The notes below the pieces were generated by a model. That model was not told the origin of the DNA, did no database searches, and worked only from the letters and a program-made list of their open reading frames with translations. Position numbers and translations under genes: made by a program. DNA of 64,000 nucleotides from Bacillus sp. T3 (GTDB taxonomy: Bacteria > Bacillota > Bacilli > Bacillales > Cytobacillaceae): assembly GCF_033449965.1 (NCBI RefSeq), contig NZ_CP137761.1:930001-994000 (forward strand). Direction: 5' to 3'. Shown piece after piece: positions 34,518-43,618 of the stretch; within the stretch, counting starts at the first letter, position 1, and every line of letters begins with the position of its first letter.

Positions 34518-36732
34518 ATGTTGAGCCTCGGTCCAATAATAATCAAATTAAATCAAACAGTTCAATCGAACGGAGAAAAACAAGAAAAATCAAACATTCA
34601 ATGCAATTTTCCCTCACAATCTTTTAATAACATATTATCATTATTTAATATGATAGAATCACCAAAAACAGATGATGTAAGTTCGGAAATGCCTTTGTCT
34701 ACTGAAATAGAACAGGTCGAAGATATTAATAGCAGCAGCGTTCACCAATTGACAGACTCTGATTGGCAAGAAATGGGATCGCTTATGCTGGAATGGTTTG
34801 GTTATTTCCAGCAATATCAGGACTCATCCAAGGTTGCAATTAATTCATCCAAGTTAGATTCAAAAGGTGGAACTCAAGACGGGGCAAATAACTCAATTGT
34901 GAATATTATGAAGGACATTCAGAACGAAATAACACAGATGTTCCAACCATTAGGTGGAATTCAACAACTGTCTGCTTTTGAAAAAAAACAATTAATAGAG
35001 CATATAGCAAAACATATTACTGAATTGCATGTGCCAAACACCCTTTATAGTAATTTTTCGCAGGAGAATGCTTCCATACCTGAAAAAGAGAGCTTAGAAG
35101 AAAGCCAGCAAATGAATAGACCAAATTTAGTCGAATCAACTAAAATGGATGAATTTGTTAAGGAGCTTAAAGTGTTATTTGGTCTCAACGATGACAGTGA
35201 AAAACAAAGCATAATCTCGTCACAGCTTGTCAGGGAAAGCCTGTTCGATCAAAAACAAATTGAAGTCGATATGGGCCGTGAAGGGCAAATGATTCAGAGG
35301 ATGCTAGAGCCATCAGCCCTTGAATTGAAGAATAGTAATGTAAATGGGTTTTCTAACATTGAAAGCCAATCTACAGAAGAACGATTATACGGAAAAGTCC
35401 AACGGAACCAATTTGACTACCAAATAAGAAAACAGTCAGATTCTCTAGTAATAGAGCCGATTCTGTCCGACAAAAGCATAGCTAAAACTCCCAATAAGGC
35501 AAGTAGTGCAGTTAGTGAACAGCTGTTAGAACCTTTGTTAAAAGGTTCTAATACTAGTAGCTTTTTGGATGATTACCATGTTAATGATACTTCCAGAACA
35601 GTCCCAAATGAGGTTGATGGTGGAATACGCCAGCATTCACCGAATGTGCTTAGAGACAAAAGAAATATCGTCAATTCTTTATTTGAAACATTAGAAGCAT
35701 CTGTGGACAATCCAAGGTTAAGTAATAGATTTCAGTCTGATAAAAGAATATTCAGGAAACCAGGAATCTTCTGAGATTAGCAATATTCAAGTGGCGGCAC
35801 AAGCCCCTCTAGAAATGGAAGACGGAATGAAGATAATTGATCGATATCAGATTGATCATGGAAAGCTAGATTCACCAGAACAATTCATGGTTAAATTCAC
35901 AAATAGTCAAGTGGTTGAGCCATTAATTAATGCAGATGCAAAAACATTAATCGCTGAAAACCAACAAAAGAAAATAGTCCTACCTAATCAAATGCCGTTA
36001 AAAGCCCACGAGAAAATTAATACTAACACAAGTCTAGAAGGTTATAGCCCAAAAGCAGATATTGATGAATCAGTTACAAATCTTTTTGTCCAAGAAGGTC
36101 AAGTGTACAATGACGTTCGTGACAAGTTTTCAAAAACTAATCACACTCCAGTACAAGTCGAACTTCTTACTGATTCCGCGCCTGAAGAGCAATTGATTAC
36201 AGGAGGTCTGTTACATAAAATTCAAACGGTCCAAAAGGAATCTACTTCTGAGGTAATACCATCAAGTCGAGTATTATCTGTTAACGATTTTGTTCCAGAA
36301 GTAAGCGAGTGGATTGGGCGATTTGTAAAGGTTTCACATGGAATCTCTGGGAGCAGTGAAGCAAAATTTTTACTCAATCCTGAACATTTAGGTCGACTTG
36401 AAATAAAAATCACATCTCAACAAGGCCATATAGCAGCACAAATTTTTACCGACACTGCTGCTGCAAAAGAAACATTAGAAGGACAAATCTCCGTGTTAAA
36501 ACAAGCACTTCAGCAGCAAGGGTTACAGGTTCAGAAAGTAGAGATAGTCCAACAAATCCCTGGTACATTCGATGTTAATCAAGGAAACCAGTCTTTTCCA
36601 CATGGAGGAAATAACCAACATTTCAATCAATCAACTGAGCAAGGCGCCTATACTCCTTCAGATGGATCAAAAAATCGGAGCGAGGATGATGCTCCAATTC
36701 AGATTGAATTGGGGAAGAGACCCCGTCATTAA
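34518..36732 (+). CDS. fliK: FliK, hook-length control protein, one-base frameshift
   Basis: FliK measures hook length and triggers the FlhB switch. The long Gln/Ser/Asn-rich N-terminal region is in one frame. The second frame ends with the conserved C-terminal domain (AKFLLNPEHLGRLEIKITSQ, then LKQALQQQGLQVQKVEI). The break is at CCAGG (35760-35764). Removing one base reads RKPESSEISNIQVAAQAPLE. The reconstructed 737 residues are long for FliK but the family varies widely. Start ATG after AAAGGAGG. Confidence 0.85.
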
Positions 36733-36799
36733 CATATGGAGGAGTCTCAATAAGGACCACTTCACGAATTGATTTTTCGGCATAGGAAGGAGAAAAAGG

Positions 36800-37246
36800 A
36801 TGAGCAGTTGGATTGATGTTACAAATGTTGCTTCTAACTATTCGCAGTTCAGTAATACAAAATCTTTCGAAGAACAAAGCAATCTTGGTAAGGATGCCTT
36901 TCTAAAAATTTTGACGACACAGCTATCCAATCAGGATCCATCAAGTCCATTGGAGGACAAAGATTTTATTGCGCAAATGGCCACATTTAGCTCTCTAGAG
37001 CAATTGACTAATCTTAATCAAGCATTTGAAAAGTTTTCGGGCAACCAAATGAGTCAGTATACTGCTTCGATTGGGAAAGAAATTACATGGACACCAGAAG
37101 GATCTACATCTGCAGTCTCAGGTGTTGTGGATGGGATTTCAACGCAAAATGGGAGTTATTTCTTTATCGTTGGTGAACAAAAAATACCTGTTGGCTTGGT
37201 AACAGAAATTAAGCAAAAAACTGAACCAACAACCGAATCAAACTAA
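36800..37246 (+). CDS. flgD: FlgD, hook capping protein
   Basis: The 148-residue protein has the FlgD scaffold LGKDAFLKILTTQLSNQDPS and PLEDKDFIAQMATFSSLEQL. It caps the growing hook. Like other Bacillus FlgD it lacks the long C-terminal Ig-like extension. Confidence 0.95.
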   Translation: MSSWIDVTNVASNYSQFSNTKSFEEQSNLGKDAFLKILTTQLSNQDPSSPLEDKDFIAQMATFSSLEQLTNLNQAFEKFSGNQMSQYTASIGKEITWTPEGSTSAVSGVVDGISTQNGSYFFIVGEQKIPVGLVTEIKQKTEPTTESN

Positions 37247-37276
37247 CTATTCTTGAAAATATAGGAGGAAGAAAAA

Positions 37277-38220
37277 ATGTTAAAATCACTATACTCTGGC
37301 ATATCGGGAATGAAAGGTTTTCAAACAAAACTAGATGTTATAGGAAATAATATTGCCAATGTTAATACAGTAGGTTTTAAGAAAAGTCGTGTGATGTTTC
37401 AGGATATTATGAATCAAAATATTACTGGCGCAACTCCTCCGCAAGCACGACAAGGTGGAACCAATCCAATCCAAATCGGACTGGGATCAAAAATTTCATC
37501 GATTGATACTCTACACACACAGGCAGCCCGATGACAACAAGCTTTGGATCTGACTTAATGATAGATGGAGATGCATATTTTATTGTTGGACCAGAAAAGG
37601 AGTTAAATGGAAATATTGAGCCGGAAGGTAATTTATTGACAAAGGCTGGAAACTTTACGCTTGATGGGAACGGATTCTTGGTTAGTTCAAATGGATTTTT
37701 CGTTTCAGGTACAACGGGTGAGCCAGGAGTTGGGGGCGCAACTGGTACCTTAAAACAAGTTGCCATAAAAATAACAGAGGATGAAGTAGATCCATCAAAT
37801 CCAAAACTTAAATTTACATCCTATTCAATTGATTCAAATGGCTTTATTAATGTTGTTCGTGAGGATGGAAAAATAGGAGTATTGGCGATCGATGCTTCAG
37901 GTAAATATAAATTAAGTGAAGATCCCCAATCAACTGAAAATATTTCTTTAACGACTGCAACGGTTTCTAACCCTTCTGGTTTATCCAAGGTTGGCAATAC
38001 AATGTTTCAGGTAACAGGAAATTCTGGTGCAGCAAACACTGGACGTATTTCAGACATTAAAGGGGGTTCCATAAACGCTGGAGCACTTGAAATGTCCAAT
38101 GTCGATCTTACCGAGGAATTTACAGAAATGATTGTGGCACAACGTGGATTCCAAGCAAATTCAAGAATTATTACTACATCTGATTCAATTCTTGAAGAAC
38201 TAGTTAATTTAAAACGATAA
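37277..38220 (+). CDS. flgE: FlgE-type hook protein (FlgG-like), one-base frameshift
   Basis: The protein has the N-terminal rod/hook motif GFQTKLDVIGNNIANVNTVG and the C-terminal NVDLTEEFTEMIVAQRGFQA. Position between flgD and fliL makes it the hook protein, although Bacillus homologues are often labelled FlgG. The frames part near 37523-37533. One missing G (GG for GGG) reads IDTLHTQGSPMTTSFGSDLM, 314 residues. Unlike most breaks in this window it is a deletion. Confidence 0.88.
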
Positions 38221-38279
38221 GCTTGAGTAGGATTCGGGCGGGTTTTTAATAGCCTCTTTGTAAAAAGGTAGGAGATACC

Positions 38280-38705
38280 ATGAAAGCGAAATTAAAACTG
38301 ATTATCATTATGGTCATTGCAGCGATTACTTTGCTAGGCCTCATTTGGTTTGGTTTATACCAATTTACAACGAGAGAAGCAAAGGCAAATGGACAATCTG
38401 CAGATGATATTTTAGCCTCGAGTATTGAAACGGAGCCCATTACAACCAATTTAGAAATGGGTGATTATATCAAGTTGCGCTTCAGAATTCAAACAAACTC
38501 TGAGGAAGCGAGTGAAGAGCTTTCTGAGCGCGATTTTCAAGTGCGGAATATCATCCTTAGACTTGCTGCTTCAATGACAGATGCTGAAGCTAAAAGTCCC
38601 CAAGGGATTGAAAAGCTTGAAGAGGAATTAATGAATGAAATCAATGAATTTCTGCAAAGTGGAACTGTTGTTCAAGTTTATACAACGGATAAAATAATTC
38701 AATAA
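38280..38705 (+). CDS. fliL: FliL, stator-associated protein, copy 1
   Basis: The 141-residue protein has one N-terminal membrane helix and a periplasmic FliL domain (SIETEPITTNLEMGDYIKLR ending VQVYTTDKII). It sits in the usual place before fliM. No flbD/swrD gene lies between flgE and fliL. A paralogue is at 49357. Confidence 0.9.
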   Translation: MKAKLKLIIIMVIAAITLLGLIWFGLYQFTTREAKANGQSADDILASSIETEPITTNLEMGDYIKLRFRIQTNSEEASEELSERDFQVRNIILRLAASMTDAEAKSPQGIEKLEEELMNEINEFLQSGTVVQVYTTDKIIQ

Positions 38706-38732
38706 CTCAAGGAAGAGTTAGGGGGATATCCT

Positions 38733-39707
38733 TTGTCAGATGTATTATCGCAACAAGAAATAGATGCATTACTTTCGGCCATTCATAGTGGGGAAATTCA
38801 TGCATCGGATGTTACCGAGAAGCAGGAAAAGGTGAAGGTTTATGATTTTAAACGTGCCATGCGGTACTCAAAGGAACAACTCCGTAGTATTACACGGATT
38901 CATGAAAACTTTACTCGCCTTTTAACTACATTCCTTTCATCACAACTTAGAACGGTTGTTAACATAGAAATCGAATTGGTCGACCAAGTTACTTATCATG
39001 AATTTATTGCTTCTATCCCCTCGAAAACCGTGTTAAATGTGTTTGATGTAAAACCTATGGATGGAAAAATGGTATTGGAAATTAATCCACAAGTAACATA
39101 TGCGGTATTGGAACGGATGCTTGGCGGACAAGGAGCCCCATCTAACCGTAACGGGACACTGACAGAAATTGAATCCGTTCTAATGAAAAAAGTGTTTGCG
39201 CAAGGCTTTAATTTATATGCAGATGCATGGGAAAACATAGAAAAAATCAAAGTCAATTGGGAGGCAATTGAATCAAACCCGCAGTTTATTCAAATAGCCT
39301 CTCCCAACGATACTGTTATCATCATTGTTCTCCAAACAACAATTGGAGAAATTAAAGGTCGAATGACACTGTGTCTGCCACACTTAATATTAGAGCCTGT
39401 CCTGCCTAAATTAACGTCACATCAGTGGCTATCTTCGATGGTAAAAACAAGTGGACCAAATCAAGATAAACTCAAGCAAAACCTGGACAATGTTCAAATG
39501 CCGGTTGTTGCTGAATTAGGAAGAGCAATGATACCAATATCAGATTTGTTAAATCTCCAGATTGGAGATGTTATAGGAATCGAAACAGGTAAGCTTCAAA
39601 TTAAAGTTGGAGATTTAACTAGGTTTCTCGGTAACCCTGGTGTACAAAAAGGCCATTACGCATTCCAAATAGACCAGATAATCGACACGGAAGGAGATAA
39701 TCACTAA
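38733..39707 (+). CDS. fliM: FliM, switch protein
   Basis: The 324-residue protein opens with the CheY-P binding peptide LSQQEIDALLSAI and has a middle domain related to CheC/CheX and a C-terminal SpoA domain. It starts with TTG after AGGGGG. Confidence 0.96.
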   Translation: MSDVLSQQEIDALLSAIHSGEIHASDVTEKQEKVKVYDFKRAMRYSKEQLRSITRIHENFTRLLTTFLSSQLRTVVNIEIELVDQVTYHEFIASIPSKTVLNVFDVKPMDGKMVLEINPQVTYAVLERMLGGQGAPSNRNGTLTEIESVLMKKVFAQGFNLYADAWENIEKIKVNWEAIESNPQFIQIASPNDTVIIIVLQTTIGEIKGRMTLCLPHLILEPVLPKLTSHQWLSSMVKTSGPNQDKLKQNLDNVQMPVVAELGRAMIPISDLLNLQIGDVIGIETGKLQIKVGDLTRFLGNPGVQKGHYAFQIDQIIDTEGDNH

Positions 39708-39708
39708 G

Positions 39709-40824
39709 ATGAACGATGGTTCACTATCTCAAGAAGAGATTAACGCACTGTTTAATCAAACAGATGTTAACCAATCATTAATACTCGAAGATTTTTTGTC
39801 ACCCATGGAAATTGATGCTCTTGGAGAGATCGGAAATATCTCGTTAGGTAGCTCTACAACAACTCTTTCCACTTTGTTAAATCAACGGGTTGTCATAACC
39901 ACTCCTAAGCTTTCCTTTATCGAGCATGCTCATATTGATAAGTTGGTAGAAGAAAAGCAGGTTGCAGTTCATGTTGATTATACCTCGGGTTTACGAGGAA
40001 AAAACCTGTTGATGATTAAAGAAAATGATGCGAAAATTATTGCAAATTTGATGATGGGGGGAGATGGTACAACGCTTGAGCCCGAACTTTCAGAGCTTCA
40101 TTTAAGCGCTGTTCAGGAAGCGATGAATCAGATGATGGGTTCTGCAGCGACATCAATGTCCACCATGCTCCATCATAAAGTGGACATTTCGCCACCCACA
40201 ATTGATTTGCTAGATATTCCCCTAAAAAAAATGGAAGAGCTAAAGGATGATATTATCATTAAGGTTTCTTTTCGCCTAAAGGTAGGAACATTGATTGATT
40301 CTGATATGATTCAGTTAATCCCACTATCGTTTGCAAAGGAAATGGTTACACAGATTACTAGTTCGGATACTACAACCATACTTGAGGCTGAACAAAAATC
40401 TGAGCCGCCTGTTCAAAACACTGGAGCCCAGTCGGTATTAAGCTATCAAGCGGATACTCATAAAACTATCCCGCCTGTTTCACCACCTAAGCAAGAGAAT
40501 GCGCATGTCCAACAAGTAAAATATACGACTTTCTCGGAACCACAAAGGGCTGCTGAGGGGGTAAGCAATCTTGATATGCTTTACGACATTCCTTTAGGTA
40601 TTACTGTAGAATTAGGTCGAACACAGTTGCCAATTCGAAAAATTCTTGAATTAGGTCCAGGTGCGGTGGTTCCGCTTGATAAACTAGCTGGAGAACCTGT
40701 AGATATTCTCGCAAACCATAAACTCATCGCCAAGGGCGAGGTTGTGGTAATTGAAGAGAACTTTGGGGTACGAATTACCGATATTATTAGTCCGATAGAT
40801 CGCTTATCAAATATGACAAAATAG
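39709..40824 (+). CDS. fliY: FliY, switch protein with CheC-type phosphatase domain
   Basis: The 371-residue protein has an N-terminal SQEEINALF peptide, a CheC-like domain (DALGEIGNISLGSSTTTLST and LSAVQEAMNQMMGSAATSMS with the E-x2-N phosphatase motifs), a Pro/Gln linker and a C-terminal FliN/SpoA domain (GITVELGRTQLPIRKILELG). It combines FliN function with CheY-P dephosphorylation. It is the only visible CheY-P phosphatase, because no cheC is present. Confidence 0.95.
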   Translation: MNDGSLSQEEINALFNQTDVNQSLILEDFLSPMEIDALGEIGNISLGSSTTTLSTLLNQRVVITTPKLSFIEHAHIDKLVEEKQVAVHVDYTSGLRGKNLLMIKENDAKIIANLMMGGDGTTLEPELSELHLSAVQEAMNQMMGSAATSMSTMLHHKVDISPPTIDLLDIPLKKMEELKDDIIIKVSFRLKVGTLIDSDMIQLIPLSFAKEMVTQITSSDTTTILEAEQKSEPPVQNTGAQSVLSYQADTHKTIPPVSPPKQENAHVQQVKYTTFSEPQRAAEGVSNLDMLYDIPLGITVELGRTQLPIRKILELGPGAVVPLDKLAGEPVDILANHKLIAKGEVVVIEENFGVRITDIISPIDRLSNMTK

Positions 40825-40851
40825 AAAACCATTTTTATTGGAGGATTCAAC

Positions 40852-41214
40852 ATGGCAAAAGTTTTAATTGTAGATGACGCTGCATTTATGAGAATGATGC
40901 TAAAAGATATTTTAACGAAGAACGGAATAGATGTTGTGGGAGAAGCTTCAAACGGATTAGAAGCAATTGAAAAATATCGTGAACTTAAGCCGGATTTGGT
41001 GACAATGGATATTACGATGCCTGAAATGGATGGAATCTCGTCTGTTAAGGGAATTCGTGCAGAATTTCCAGAAGCGAAGGTCATTATGTGTTCAGCCATG
41101 GGGCAACAGCCGATGGTAATTGAGGCCATTCAAGCTGGTGCAAAAGATTTTGTTGTAAAACCCTTTCAGCCAGAAAGAGTAATGGATTCAATTACAAATG
41201 TATTAGGGAAATAG
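40852..41214 (+). CDS. cheY: CheY, chemotaxis response regulator
   Basis: The 120-residue single receiver domain has the DD pair at 8-9, phosphoacceptor D53 (TMDITMPEMDG), S81 and K103 (VVKPF). In Bacillus CheY-P promotes smooth swimming through FliM/FliY. It lies directly after fliY as in B. subtilis. Confidence 0.97.
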   Translation: MAKVLIVDDAAFMRMMLKDILTKNGIDVVGEASNGLEAIEKYRELKPDLVTMDITMPEMDGISSVKGIRAEFPEAKVIMCSAMGQQPMVIEAIQAGAKDFVVKPFQPERVMDSITNVLGK

Positions 41215-41258
41215 AATTAATTTCTCTTGGCTATTCACCAATTCACTGTATAAAGGGG

Positions 41259-41660
41259 ATGAGAAACTTGGTTGCTCCGTTAGGCAATTGTCCAAAATGC
41301 GGAAAACTGTTTTTAAAAGTAAGAATGATATGCGATGATTGTTATGATAAGCAAGAGGAAGATTATCGAAAAGTATCGTCCTATTTGTGGGATTATCCTG
41401 GGACAACGATTGAACAGTTAAATAGAGCAACTGAGGTCACGGTTTCTCAAATAAGGCAATTCATTTTGTCGAATCGAATTATAGTCAGTCAATATACAAA
41501 TTTGGAGTATCCTTGCGAAAATTGTGGGACGATGATAAAAGAGGGGAAAACATGCAAAGCCTGTTTGGGAAACATCAATCAACTTGCACAAAACGTTGAA
41601 AAAGAAATACAAAATGAAGAAAATGGTCGAAAAACAGGCAGCTATAAATATAGAAACTAA
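41259..41660 (+). CDS. yvyF: YvyF-like flagellar zinc-ribbon protein
   Basis: The 133-residue protein has two CxxC zinc ribbons (NCPKCGKLF with ICDDC; YPCENCGTM with TCKAC) around a winged-helix-like centre. This is the TIGR03826 YvyF family of flagellar regulon proteins, function unknown. In Bacillus it lies next to flgM; here it follows cheY. A TTG at 41268 is an alternative start. Confidence 0.8.
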   Translation: MRNLVAPLGNCPKCGKLFLKVRMICDDCYDKQEEDYRKVSSYLWDYPGTTIEQLNRATEVTVSQIRQFILSNRIIVSQYTNLEYPCENCGTMIKEGKTCKACLGNINQLAQNVEKEIQNEENGRKTGSYKYRN

Positions 41661-41671
41661 GATGGATTATG

Positions 41672-41722
41672 AAAAAACGAGAAGATTGGAACGATTGAAT
41701 CGTTCTAAGGTTCTCGTTTTTT
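41672..41722 (+). terminator. terminator of the cheY-yvyF transcript
   Basis: AAAAAACGAGAA pairs with TTCTCGTTTTTT around an inner GAACGATT/AATCGTTC stem, followed by more T residues. Confidence 0.8.
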
Positions 41723-41727
41723 TATAT

Positions 41728-41752
41728 AAAAAAACCGAAGACTGCGCTTCGG
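41728..41752 (-). terminator. terminator of motAB
   Basis: On the minus strand CCGAAG (41752-41747) pairs with CTTCGG (41740-41735) and is followed by seven T residues. Confidence 0.75.
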
Positions 41753-41767
41753 AGATATTCTGCAAAT

Positions 41768-42541
41768 TTATTTACGAAGAACAATGATATTAACTCGTCT
41801 GTTCGATTCGCGATTTTTATCAGAATCATTTGGTGCTACAGGTTTATATTCTCCATATCCAATAAATCGTAAACGATTAGGAGAGATTCCGTTATTCTGT
41901 AAGTAATGGAGAACAGATGATGCTCTTGCTCCAGAAAGCTCCCAATTCGAAGTAAAATTAGAATTATGAATTGGTTTGTTATCGGTATGCCCTTCGATGG
42001 TAATTGAGTTATCAATCCTCGCTAAAATCCTCGTGATTCCACCTAGGTTAGGAAGAAAGTTATCTTTAATATGATCACTCCCAGAATCAAATACGATCCG
42101 ATCCTTCATCGTAATCTGAATTCCCTCTGAAATATCGGTAAGAGTAATTTCTTGCTGTAACCCGTTTTGATTGATGTGCGCTTGAAGCTCAGATAAGAGC
42201 TCCTGGAGGTTCTGCTCATCCTTATCCATAACGGGAGAAGTTCCAGCGGGAGGCTCTTGACTTTCAAGCTTTTTCAAATCCTCAGTATTTGTATCCGTAC
42301 TCTTCGGGTTCGGGTTACCAGGCTCTTGACCTCCGCTGCTTGAATCGAAAATGTTAATAGTGTTTAAGGCATTATTAAGGGAATCAAACATGGCATTTGA
42401 CTTTTGTACATCCTCTGAACGCATCGAAAAAAGGACGATAAAAAGTGCTAGAAGAAGAGTAAGCAAATCGGCATAGGGAATTAACCATGACTCATCAATA
42501 TGTTCTTCCTCATGATCTTCTTTGTGTTTTCTCTTGGCCAT
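41768..42541 (-). CDS. motB: MotB, stator protein
   Basis: The 257-residue protein has one membrane helix with the proton-carrying aspartate D25 (SWLIPYADLLTLLLALFIVL), a Gly/Pro/Asn-rich plug and linker region, and an OmpA peptidoglycan-binding domain (ITIEGHTDNKPIHNSNFTSN, ANDSDKNRESNRRVNIIV). Residues around D25 look proton-type (MotB) more than sodium-type, a weak inference. It lies 15 bases after motA. Confidence 0.95.
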   Translation of the reverse strand: MAKRKHKEDHEEEHIDESWLIPYADLLTLLLALFIVLFSMRSEDVQKSNAMFDSLNNALNTINIFDSSSGGQEPGNPNPKSTDTNTEDLKKLESQEPPAGTSPVMDKDEQNLQELLSELQAHINQNGLQQEITLTDISEGIQITMKDRIVFDSGSDHIKDNFLPNLGGITRILARIDNSITIEGHTDNKPIHNSNFTSNWELSGARASSVLHYLQNNGISPNRLRFIGYGEYKPVAPNDSDKNRESNRRVNIIVLRK

Positions 42542-42556
42542 TGGTAACCCTCCACT

Positions 42557-43354
42557 TTAAGATGCCGCATCTAAATTTTTCTTTTCAAGTTCGTTAGGAT
42601 TTAGGTAAACATTTAACTTGTGTTCCAATTGTCTACTCGTTATACCTTCTTGAATGGAGAGAAGTCCCTCCACCATAATATGACGAATTTCTATCTCTTT
42701 TTTTGAAATCAACTTAAGTTTATTACTCATCGGATGCCATAGAACATATCCTGTGAAAATCCCAAGGAGTGTCGCAATAAATGCTGCAGCGATAGAATGA
42801 CCAAGCATCTCTATATCGTTTAAATTACCTAATGCTGCTATCAGTCCTACTACGGCCCCCAATACTCCTAATGTTGGTGCATAGGTTCCTGCCTGTGAAA
42901 AAATTAAAGCACCTTTACGGTGTCGCTCCTGCATCGCACTTACTTTCTCCAATAAAACGTCACGAGCAAAATCCGAATCGGTTGTGTCTACAATCAATTC
43001 TAGTCCTTGCTTAAGAAAAAGATCATCAACTTTGTCTATTTCACTCTCGAGTCCCAGTAAACCTTCCTTCCTCGAAATCGTAGCCCATCCTGTGAATATA
43101 TCAATGATTTCATTCTTGGACGGGATTTTATTACTACCACCAAAAACGATTTTCAATAATACCGGAAACTTCTTAATTTCCTCCATAGGAAAACTTACGA
43201 ATAAGGCAGCTGCAGTCCCACCTATAATAATTAAATAAGCTGCTGGGTTTACTAACGCTACTAGACTGGCACCCTTTAGTACCATCCCCACTCCAATGGC
43301 GATTAGCGCTAAAATAATCCCGATCAGTGTCGATGGATCCCTCATAATCGGCAC
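42557..43354 (-). CDS. motA: MotA, stator protein
   Basis: The 265-residue protein has four membrane helices. The cytosolic loop contains charged residues for FliG contact, and the TYAPTLGVLGAVVGLIAALG helix contains the conserved proline. It is transcribed opposite to the surrounding flagellar genes from its own promoter in the cheA intergenic region. Confidence 0.95.
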   Translation of the reverse strand: MPIMRDPSTLIGIILALIAIGVGMVLKGASLVALVNPAAYLIIIGGTAAALFVSFPMEEIKKFPVLLKIVFGGSNKIPSKNEIIDIFTGWATISRKEGLLGLESEIDKVDDLFLKQGLELIVDTTDSDFARDVLLEKVSAMQERHRKGALIFSQAGTYAPTLGVLGAVVGLIAALGNLNDIEMLGHSIAAAFIATLLGIFTGYVLWHPMSNKLKLISKKEIEIRHIMVEGLLSIQEGITSRQLEHKLNVYLNPNELEKKNLDAAS

Positions 43355-43393
43355 CCCCTTATAAAATTAAATCTATTTTAATCACACATTTTT

Positions 43394-43422
43394 ATTTTAT
43401 TTGATAAATATTAATAAGACAA
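43394..43422 (-). promoter_or_regulatory. sigma-A promoter of motAB
   Basis: On the minus strand TTGTCT (43422-43417), 17 bases, TAAAAT (43399-43394). It lies 40 bases upstream of the motA start. Confidence 0.5.
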
Positions 43423-43488
43423 CTGTTAGTTTGATAGAACTGATGACAATGTAATCAAAAAAAATAATTTTACAACGTTATTAACAAA

Positions 43489-43499
43489 AACTATCAAAA
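43489..43499. promoter_or_regulatory. half-palindrome AACTATCAAAA upstream of cheA
   Basis: This is identical to the right half of the 18-base palindrome before fliK. It lies just upstream of a plausible extended -10 promoter (TGCTAAAAT at 43526-43534) for cheA. Confidence 0.4.
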
Positions 43500-43618
43500 A
43501 TGTTTACGAAATAAATCGAAATATATGCTAAAATTATGGATATATTTATCTATTTTTTTAGCTCACCGCACAACAGCTTAAGGAAAGCATTGACAAAGGT
43601 CTGCGAAGGGAGTTTGCC

